Assembly (NCBI GenBank): GCA_019747455.1
Contig: JAIEQT010000481.1
Span: 1 to 5,953 of the forward strand
Source: Chitinophagaceae bacterium
GTDB taxonomy: Bacteria; Bacteroidota; Bacteroidia; Chitinophagales; Chitinophagaceae
Length of the DNA: 5,953 nucleotides
Direction: 5' to 3'
The notes under the pieces are model-generated. The model had not been told where the DNA came from, made no database searches, and saw only the letters and a program-made list of their open reading frames with translations. Position 1 is the first letter of the stretch. Every line of letters starts with the position of its first letter. Shown in pieces: positions 1 to 5,112 of this stretch. The position numbers and the translations under genes are program-made.

Positions 1-796
1 CACCATCATCCCCTTTCTTTATCATATACATTGTTTCAGATGGCAATTCAGCTCCTGCTTTTTGGTTATACATCTCCGGATAATGTTGAAATAACATGTC
101 TCTGCCGTGTACTGTTACAAATAATTCATTTACCTCATTATTCCAATCTAAGCCAACCACATTTCTTAATCCTGTTGCATACCGAACACCTTCCGCATAA
201 GATTGATTTAGTTTATCTGCTTTAAATTGCCAGATTCCTCCGGCAGTTTCTAAAATGGGGCATGGCATCATGCCTTTTGATCCTTGCTGCCGATCCTGCT
301 CCTGACAAACATTGGAAGGAGCTCCAATATTCACATAAATATTTCCGGCATTATCCAAAGCAATCGACTTTGAATTATGCTGTCGTTTGTCTACTAATCC
401 GGTTACAATAGTCTCCGGATTATTGATATCTACTATATTTTGATTAGCATCTAGTTTGTAACGGAATACACTTGTATTAGAAGAGGCATACAAAAATCCA
501 TTCTTTAATACAATTCCGGTACCAATATAATTACCAAAAGCAAGGGTATCGTCGTACACGCCATCCTTATTAGTATCACGTAAGCGAATAATACCCTTCC
601 CCTTTTCTAATCGCTCGAGTTTCATATACAGATCGCCGTTGGAATTTACGGTTATATGCCGAACTCTACCAAAACCTTTGGCTACATTAGTTGTGGTAAA
701 ACCAGCTGGAGTTTTGATATTCACTTCTTCCGTCTTTTGAGCTACACAAGCCGTGTACAATATGGCACTTGTAACGATACTAAATAGTATTCTCAT
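1..796 (-). CDS. PQQ-dependent sugar (sorbosone/glucose) dehydrogenase-like protein, N-terminal part
   Basis: An open frame of 265 codons runs from ATG 796 off the left edge, so the C-terminus is missing. The 20-residue hydrophobic start ending ACVAQ is an export signal; the Cys at 17 could be a lipoprotein cysteine, but YTAC is a poor lipobox, so a periplasmic product is equally possible. The rest resembles the six-bladed propeller of soluble PQQ glucose/sorbosone dehydrogenases: repeated strand motifs such as GDLYMK (54-59) and GNIYVNIGAP (151-160), the HNSKSIA segment (140-146) with the likely catalytic His140, the Cys-containing APSNVCQEQDR stretch (159-169), and GLRNVVGLD (209-217), whose Arg211 probably corresponds to a cofactor-binding Arg. 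DTNKDGVYDD (74-83) looks like a calcium-type loop. The family oxidises sugars or aldehydes outside the cytoplasm; the substrate cannot be read here. ATG 800 was rejected because it hits a stop after six codons. The gene follows hisC by 20 bp with no visible terminator, so it may be co-transcribed. The family assignment is fairly sure, the exact function is not. Confidence 0.8.
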   Translation of the reverse strand, partial: MRILFSIVTSAILYTACVAQKTEEVNIKTPAGFTTTNVAKGFGRVRHITVNSNGDLYMKLERLEKGKGIIRLRDTNKDGVYDDTLAFGNYIGTGIVLKNGFLYASSNTSVFRYKLDANQNIVDINNPETIVTGLVDKRQHNSKSIALDNAGNIYVNIGAPSNVCQEQDRQQGSKGMMPCPILETAGGIWQFKADKLNQSYAEGVRYATGLRNVVGLDWNNEVNELFVTVHGRDMLFQHYPEMYNQKAGAELPSETMYMIKKGDDG

Positions 797-816
797 ACAT
801 ATAATTTTTGGTGAAA

Positions 817-1875
817 TTAAGCATTGATTTGATACCAATCTTGCATGGCATCTACCAATATGGTATTATCTTTTTCGGAACCAACTGTTACGCGTAAACA
901 ATTCTCACATAGCTGCACATTGCTTCTATCCCTCAGTACAATACCTTTTGAAATTAAAAATTCATACACTTTTCTTGCCTCTTTTATTTTAACTAAAATA
1001 AAATTACCGTCTGAAGGATACACCTTCTCAACCGTAGGCATGGTAAGGAATACGGCTGCTAAAGCATCTCGCATATCAACAAGTAACTTGATCATATCAT
1101 TCACCTGCCCAACCTCATCCAATGCCTTTAAGACCAGTTCCTGGGTAGCTTGCGAAATATTATATGGTGGTTTCACCTTATTCAATACTTCAATGATGGC
1201 GGCCGAGGCAAAAGCCATTCCTAGCCTTAAACCGGCTAAACCCCATGCTTTACTGAGCGTTTGTAAAACAACCAAATTAGGATAGTCGGCTAATTCCTGC
1301 ACAAAGCTTTTTTGTTTTGAGAAATTGATATAAGCTTCGTCTACTACTACCAGTCCATTAAAATTATTCAGCACCATTTCTATATCGGCTCTGTTTAGCG
1401 AATTGCCGGTAGGATTATTGGGAGAACATAGCCAGATAATTTTAGTATTGGTATCAACCACATTTTCTAGATGAATCAGATCGAGCTGAAAATCATCTGT
1501 TAGCGGTACTTTCTTAATGGCTACATCATTAATATTAGCGCTTACTTGATACATTCCATACGTAGGCGGACAAATAACCACATTATCTTTTCCCGGATTA
1601 CAAAAGGATCTGAACAACAAATCGATACATTCATCACTCCCATTACCCAAAAAAATCTGTTCTGCGGGTATTGATTTTATTACCGCTAGCTTTTGTTTGA
1701 TAGCCACTTGATGTGGGTCTGGATAACGGTTATACCATTTTGTAAGCGGGGAGCCTAAACTATTTTCATTAGCGTCTAAAAATACTTTCGCCTCCCCACT
1801 AAACTCGTCCCTTGCCGATGAATAGGCTACTAGGTTTTTAATATTTTCGCGAATAAGAGATTGAAGATTGAACAT
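817..1875 (-). CDS. hisC: Histidinol-phosphate aminotransferase
   Basis: Cytoplasmic PLP enzyme (fold type I, aminotransferase class I/II) that converts imidazole-acetol phosphate plus glutamate to L-histidinol phosphate. The 352-residue length is normal for HisC. Visible landmarks are LDANENSLGSP near residues 33-43 (substrate-binding N-terminal arm), NGSDE at 78-82 (cofactor phosphate contact), SPNNPTGN at 151-158 with Asn154, VVDEAY at 177-182 with Asp179 and Tyr182 (PLP ring contacts), TLSKAWGLAGLRLG at 206-219 with the Schiff-base Lys209 and phosphate-binding Arg217, and LRVTVG at 327-332 with Arg328, which binds the substrate carboxylate. All key residues are present and the frame is intact. 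It is the third gene of hisG-hisD-hisC, separated from hisD by a 57-bp repeat-containing gap rather than the tight coupling seen between hisG and hisD. No Shine-Dalgarno motif precedes the ATG. Aromatic or other aminotransferases of the same fold are a remote alternative, made unlikely by the his operon context. Confidence 0.95.
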   Translation of the reverse strand: MFNLQSLIRENIKNLVAYSSARDEFSGEAKVFLDANENSLGSPLTKWYNRYPDPHQVAIKQKLAVIKSIPAEQIFLGNGSDECIDLLFRSFCNPGKDNVVICPPTYGMYQVSANINDVAIKKVPLTDDFQLDLIHLENVVDTNTKIIWLCSPNNPTGNSLNRADIEMVLNNFNGLVVVDEAYINFSKQKSFVQELADYPNLVVLQTLSKAWGLAGLRLGMAFASAAIIEVLNKVKPPYNISQATQELVLKALDEVGQVNDMIKLLVDMRDALAAVFLTMPTVEKVYPSDGNFILVKIKEARKVYEFLISKGIVLRDRSNVQLCENCLRVTVGSEKDNTILVDAMQDWYQINA

Positions 1876-1883
1876 ATATGTTA

Positions 1884-1907
1884 GGGTTACGGGATTCGGG
1901 TTACGGG
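1884..1907. repeat. Direct repeat of 10-bp GGGTTACGGG, 14-bp period
   Basis: Two exact copies of GGGTTACGGG (1884-1893 and 1898-1907) are separated by ATTC. A further ATTC follows six bases later at 1914-1917. The G-rich strand is the plus strand, so the his transcript carries the C-rich version in the hisD-hisC gap. No protein-coding role is visible. The element abuts a second, AT-rich 7-bp tandem array, which together with it fills most of the gap. Confidence 0.85.
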
Positions 1908-1920
1908 CTATGGATTCTTT

Positions 1921-1954
1921 AATTTTTAATTCTTAATTCTTAATTCTTAATTCC
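1921..1954. repeat. 7-bp tandem repeat AATTCTT overlapping the hisD 3' end
   Basis: Three exact AATTCTT units (1928-1948) are flanked by a degenerate unit AATTTTT (1921-1927) and a partial unit AATTCC (1949-1954). On the coding strand the array reads as repeated AATTAAG, encodes the last residues of HisD (ELRIKN) and supplies its TAA stop at 1933-1935. Because the stop falls in the third unit read from hisD, and the degenerate unit can also provide TAA, gain or loss of one unit would leave the protein end unchanged. This is a simple-sequence tract prone to slippage; a regulatory role is not shown. Confidence 0.85.
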
Positions 1955-3210
1955 ACCGCCTTGCTATGTGCTTCTAGTCCTTCTGCTTTGGCCATTTCCA
2001 TCACAGCCTTTCCAATATGGCGTAAGCCTGTTTCAGATAATTGCTGGTAAGTGATCTTCTTTACAAAAGAATCCACGCTTACCCCACTGTAGGCACGAGC
2101 AAAACCATTTGTAGGCAGGGTATGATTCGTACCGCTTGCATAATCACCAATAGATTCTGGGGAATAATTTCCTAAAAATACAGATCCGGCATTGGTTATG
2201 TTAGACGCTATAGCCTCTGCATCATGGCAAGCAATAATCAAATGTTCTGCAGCATATTCATTCACTACTGCAAGCGCATTTTCGATTGTATCCACTACAA
2301 TTGCTTTACTATTTAACAGCGCGGCCCTGGCAATATCTGCACGAGGTAATGTTGCCAATTGATCGGATAAGCAACCGATTACCTTATCTACTATTGATTC
2401 TTCTGTAGTGACTAATAATACTTGACTATCGGCACCATGTTCAGCCTGACTTAACAAATCGGCAGCAATAAATTCCGGTATAGCCGTATTATCAGCCAAT
2501 ACACAAACTTCGCTAGGTCCGGCCGGCATATCAATGGCTACGCCATATTGTTGCACTAGTTGTTTGGCGAGTGTTACATATTGGTTACCCGGTCCGAAAA
2601 TTTTGTAAACGGCCGGGATCGTGGATGTTCCAAAAGCCATAGCCGCTATTGCCTGTACGCCACCAATCGTATATACTTTGCGAATACCAACAGTAAGTGC
2701 AGCAAAGGCAATAGCCGGATTTACAGTTCCATTTTGATCAGGCGGTGTGCATAGCACAATTTCTTTACAACCTGCAATAGCTGCAGGAATCCCTAACATT
2801 AAAATAGTGGAGAACAGTGGTGCAGAGCCGCCCGGAATATATAACCCTACTTTATCTATGCCAACCGATTTACGCCAACAAATTACCCCCGGCATCGTTT
2901 CAATTTTTTCAACCGGTGAGCACTGCTTTTCATGAAAAAAACGAATATTATTGGCAGCTATCTCTATTGCCTGCTTTAAATTTTCAGGAACCTGCTTAGC
3001 CAAGTCTGCAAGCTCAGTTTCATCTAAATAGAACTTGTTTAGTACTACTTTATCAAATTGACTAGTAAAGCGTTTCAAAGCTATATCCCCTTCTTGCTTA
3101 ACAGCATCCAACACATTCGAAACTGTTTGCAATAAATTGGTATGGTCTAAGCCCGGACGCGCTAATAAACTTCCCCATTCTTGTTTGGGTGGATTTATCC
3201 ATTTTTTCAT
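1933..3210 (-). CDS. hisD: Histidinol dehydrogenase
   Basis: Zinc-dependent, NAD-linked enzyme that oxidises L-histidinol through histidinal to L-histidine, the last two steps of the pathway, in the cytoplasm. The 425-residue length fits the family (about 430). Signature regions are GLYIPGG (122-128), TIGGVQAIAAMAFGT (181-195), FGPGNQYV (205-212), DMPAGPSEV (227-235) and DLLSQAEHG (251-259). Expected zinc ligands are all present by alignment from memory with the E. coli enzyme: Gln255, His258, Asp356 (in GDYASG) and His415 (in EAHSK). The catalytic pair Glu322-His323 lies in AAEHL. The start codon overlaps the hisG stop in an ATGA arrangement, so translation is probably coupled to hisG. The C-terminal residues and stop codon lie inside a 7-bp tandem repeat. 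The gene is intact, with no missing key residue. Confidence 0.97.
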   Translation of the reverse strand: MKKWINPPKQEWGSLLARPGLDHTNLLQTVSNVLDAVKQEGDIALKRFTSQFDKVVLNKFYLDETELADLAKQVPENLKQAIEIAANNIRFFHEKQCSPVEKIETMPGVICWRKSVGIDKVGLYIPGGSAPLFSTILMLGIPAAIAGCKEIVLCTPPDQNGTVNPAIAFAALTVGIRKVYTIGGVQAIAAMAFGTSTIPAVYKIFGPGNQYVTLAKQLVQQYGVAIDMPAGPSEVCVLADNTAIPEFIAADLLSQAEHGADSQVLLVTTEESIVDKVIGCLSDQLATLPRADIARAALLNSKAIVVDTIENALAVVNEYAAEHLIIACHDAEAIASNITNAGSVFLGNYSPESIGDYASGTNHTLPTNGFARAYSGVSVDSFVKKITYQQLSETGLRHIGKAVMEMAKAEGLEAHSKAVELRIKN

Positions 3211-4076
3211 ACAATCATTTTTTCAATAGGTACAACAAGAATACCTTCTGCACCTGCTTTTTTAAGTTGCTCAATCATATCCCAAAAATCATTTTCGTTG
3301 ATTACACTATGCACACTGCTCCAACCCTGCTGTGCCAAAGGAAGTACTGTAGGGCTTTTCATACCCGGTAATAGTTGAATGATTTCATCCAGCTTATCAT
3401 TTGGCGCATTCATCAGGATATATTTATTATTCTTTGCCTTTTTAACAGAATCTAATCGGAATAATATTTTTTGAATCAATGCTTCTTTATCTGCCCTTAG
3501 CTGTGTGTTTTTAACGAGAACTGCTTGAGATTGTAAAATCACTTCTACCTCTTTCAGTCCATTCATAAACAATGTAGAGCCACTACTTACCAGATCACAA
3601 ATAACATCAGCTAAACCAATACCGGGGGCAATTTCAACGCTACCACTAATTTCATGAATTTCAGCATCGATACCCTTTTCTCTTAAAAACTTACCTACAA
3701 TTACCGGGTAACTGGTTGCAATTTTTTTCTGGCTTAAAAAACTACTATCGGAATACTGCTCACTTTTTTTAACGGCTATACTTAATCGGCATTTACCAAA
3801 GCCGAGTTTTTCAACAATAGTTATCTTTTTATTTTTTTCATATACTACATTTTCTCCCACAAATCCAATATCAGCAACCCCATCTTCAACATATTGCGGA
3901 ATATCATCATCTCTTAAGAAAAAAACTTCTAATGGAAAATTCAGCGCATCGGCTTTCAGCTTATTTACGCCGTTTGATATCTCAATACCACATTCTTTTA
4001 AAAGGCGAATAGAGTCTTCATATAACCGGCCGCTTTTTTGGATGGCTAATTTTAGCTTTAGATCGTTGTTATTCAT
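3207..4076 (-). CDS. hisG: ATP phosphoribosyltransferase, long (HisG_L) form
   Basis: First committed enzyme of histidine synthesis; it condenses ATP with PRPP to phosphoribosyl-ATP. At 289 residues it is the long form: a two-lobed catalytic part (about 1-210) plus a C-terminal ferredoxin-like regulatory domain (about 212-289) that binds histidine in this class, so feedback inhibition without a HisZ partner is expected. Motifs seen are LAIQKSGRL (10-18) near the substrate site, FLRDDDIPQYV (53-63), ADIGFVGENV (68-77), and the PRPP loop from GSVEIAPGIGLAD (145-157) through DLVSSGSTL (161-169). The tail ends VVPIEKMI, as in family members. The ATG at 4076 follows an A-rich run instead of a Shine-Dalgarno site, as usual in Bacteroidota. 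It is the first structural gene behind a histidine leader peptide and terminator, and overlaps hisD by 4 bp. Confidence 0.96.
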   Translation of the reverse strand: MNNNDLKLKLAIQKSGRLYEDSIRLLKECGIEISNGVNKLKADALNFPLEVFFLRDDDIPQYVEDGVADIGFVGENVVYEKNKKITIVEKLGFGKCRLSIAVKKSEQYSDSSFLSQKKIATSYPVIVGKFLREKGIDAEIHEISGSVEIAPGIGLADVICDLVSSGSTLFMNGLKEVEVILQSQAVLVKNTQLRADKEALIQKILFRLDSVKKAKNNKYILMNAPNDKLDEIIQLLPGMKSPTVLPLAQQGWSSVHSVINENDFWDMIEQLKKAGAEGILVVPIEKMIV

Positions 4077-4088
4077 TGTTTTTTGTTT

Positions 4089-4118
4089 AAAACAAAAAGG
4101 CTTACCATTTGGTAAGCC
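4089..4118 (-). terminator. Intrinsic terminator of the his attenuator
   Basis: On the minus strand a perfect 8-bp stem GGCTTACC / GGTAAGCC (4118-4111 and 4106-4099) with the 4-base loop AAAT is followed at once by TTTTTGTTTT. This is a textbook Rho-independent terminator. It sits upstream of hisG, after the leader peptide stop, with only 12 bases between the U-tract and the hisG ATG, so it can serve only as a conditional terminator for the operon. Read in the plus direction the hairpin lacks a T-tract, so it is one-directional. Confidence 0.93.
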
Positions 4119-4165
4119 CTTGCTGTATGATTTAATTACACACCAATGCCTACCCTATAGGTAAG
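4099..4165 (-). promoter_or_regulatory. Histidine transcription attenuator (segments 1 to 4)
   Basis: Four complementary segments occur in transcript order: 1, CTTACC (4165-4160); 2, GGTAGGC (4154-4148); 3, GCTTACC within GGGCTTACC (4119-4111); 4, GGTAAGCC (4106-4099). Pairing 1:2 gives six pairs including one G-U. Pairing 2:3 gives seven pairs including one G-U and is the antiterminator. Pairing 3:4 is the terminator. Segment 1 starts two bases after the last His codon, so a ribosome stalled on the CAT run would cover it and favour 2:3. A ribosome at the TAG (4152-4150) covers segment 2 and permits 3:4. This is the classical logic of enterobacterial his and trp leaders. The pairings are read directly from the sequence; the regulatory behaviour is inferred. 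Confidence 0.88.
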
Positions 4166-4197
4166 AAATGATGATGTGTATGTATATTTTTGTTCAT
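4150..4197 (-). CDS. hisL: his operon leader peptide
   Basis: A 15-codon frame encodes MNKNIHTHHHFLPIG and ends in TAG. Four of five consecutive codons are CAT for histidine (4182-4180 and 4176-4168, split by one Thr codon). It lies between a good Bacteroidota promoter and a terminator hairpin in front of hisG, as expected of a regulatory leader peptide whose translation senses charged tRNA-His. E. coli HisL has a similar size and a run of seven His. The peptide itself probably has no function after synthesis. There is no Shine-Dalgarno sequence, and the predicted transcript starts only a few bases before the ATG, so initiation may be nearly leaderless. The name follows function and position, not sequence homology to the proteobacterial peptide. 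Confidence 0.9.
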   Translation of the reverse strand: MNKNIHTHHHFLPIG

Positions 4198-4204
4198 TGC
4201 GTGG

Positions 4205-4235
4205 CAAAATTACTACCTGCTTCAGATATCAGCAA
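4205..4235 (-). promoter_or_regulatory. Bacteroidota-type promoter of the his operon
   Basis: On the minus strand, TTG (4235-4233), a 20-bp spacer and TAATTTTG (4212-4205) match the -33 TTG / -7 TAnnTTTG consensus used by the primary sigma factor of Bacteroidota, whose usual spacing is about 17-23 bp. The expected start of transcription is around 4199-4203, a few bases before the leader peptide ATG at 4197. For the divergent GH16 gene no convincing promoter with both boxes was found in 4198-4301. Confidence 0.75.
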
Positions 4236-4301
4236 ATTTTTTTCACCCATTCATCCTTTAAGCACTTTTATCGTTGTTTTTCTACTTAATTTTCATTTTC
4301 A

Positions 4302-5078
4302 ATGAAAACGATAGCTAGTCTGCTCATACTGTTTATGATTACCCGTGGCATATATGCCCAGCCATTCAACAAATTGGTATGGTCAGATGAATTTAATTAT
4401 AACGGACTACCCGACTCCGGCAAATGGAATTATGATGTAGGCGGACATGGGTGGGGAAATGCGGAACTACAATACTATACAAGTAAGAGGTTAAAAAATG
4501 CAAGAGTAACACATGGTGTATTGATCATCGAAGCTTTTAAAGAAAAGATAGAAGGTAAGGACTATAGCTCTGCCCGATTAGTTACAAAAGGTAAAGGAGA
4601 TTGGACTTATGGAAGAATAGAAATTCGAGCTAAAATTCCACAAGGAAGGGGTAGTTGGCCGGCAATTTGGATGTTAGGATCTACCACACCTTTACATTGG
4701 CCTGATGATGGAGAAATTGATATCATGGAGCATGTAGGCTTCGATCCCGGAAATATTCATTATTCCGTACATACAAAAGCCTATAATCATATTCAACACA
4801 CCCAAAAAACTGATTCAAGTATTATAAAAGACTATGCTACGCAATTCCATGTGTACGGTTTACTTTGGGACAAAGAAAAGATCACTATTACAGTAGACCA
4901 AAAACCACAATTTACTTTTACGAATGAGCATAAAACCAATGCAGAATGGCCTTTTGATAAGGCCTTTCATTTGTTATTAAATGTAGCAGTAGGTGGTTTT
5001 TGGGGTGGACAAAAAGGGATAGATGATCGTATTTTTCCCATACGGATGGAAATAGATTATGTAAGAGTATATCAATAA
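4302..5078 (+). CDS. Secreted GH16 beta-glucanase (laminarinase type)
   Basis: A 258-residue glycoside hydrolase family 16 enzyme, single catalytic domain, no carbohydrate-binding module or sorting tail. Residues 1-19 are a signal peptide (Lys near the start, hydrophobic core, cleavage probably after IYA at 19), so it acts in the periplasm or outside the cell. The domain opens with LVWSDEFNYNG (25-35), has WGNAELQYYT (51-60), RGSWPAIWMLG (116-126), and the catalytic GEIDIMEH (137-144): Glu138 nucleophile, Asp140, Glu143 acid/base. The extra Met in E-I-D-I-M-E is the beta-bulge form typical of endo-1,3(4)-beta-glucanases/laminarinases, as opposed to lichenases. The domain closes with the strand MEIDYVRVYQ. 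Laminarin, mixed-linkage or fungal beta-1,3-glucan is the likely substrate, though GH16 also includes other specificities. It is divergent from the his operon and 34 bp upstream of a peptidase gene; no SusC/D pair is visible beside it. Confidence 0.93.
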   Translation: MKTIASLLILFMITRGIYAQPFNKLVWSDEFNYNGLPDSGKWNYDVGGHGWGNAELQYYTSKRLKNARVTHGVLIIEAFKEKIEGKDYSSARLVTKGKGDWTYGRIEIRAKIPQGRGSWPAIWMLGSTTPLHWPDDGEIDIMEHVGFDPGNIHYSVHTKAYNHIQHTQKTDSSIIKDYATQFHVYGLLWDKEKITITVDQKPQFTFTNEHKTNAEWPFDKAFHLLLNVAVGGFWGGQKGIDDRIFPIRMEIDYVRVYQ

Positions 5079-5112
5079 ATCATTTTTCATTTTTAAATAA
5101 ACAAGAGCAACT

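Noticed and set aside
31..225. 64-codon open frame on the plus strand
   Set aside because: Antisense to the well-supported sugar dehydrogenase reading frame; no motif or start signal.
798..800. Upstream ATG as start of the sugar dehydrogenase
   Set aside because: The frame reaches a stop after six codons; the ATG ending at 796 opens the long frame with a signal sequence.
845..1285. 146-codon open frame on the plus strand
   Set aside because: Lies wholly inside hisC on the opposite strand. HisC has all catalytic motifs, and the translation of this frame resembles no family I recognise; it is an antisense shadow.
2560..3378. Several 60-65-codon plus-strand frames within hisD and hisG
   Set aside because: Antisense shadows of intact, motif-rich genes; they overlap each other and show no protein features.
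4099..4118. Hairpin as a bidirectional terminator also serving the plus strand
   Set aside because: On the plus strand it is followed by CTTGCTG, without a T-tract, and no plus-strand gene ends before it.
4185..4192. TATTTTTG on the plus strand, matching TAnnTTTG, as a promoter for the GH16 gene
   Set aside because: No TTG box lies 17-23 bp upstream and it falls within the leader peptide codons. A single 8-mer match in AT-rich DNA is not enough.
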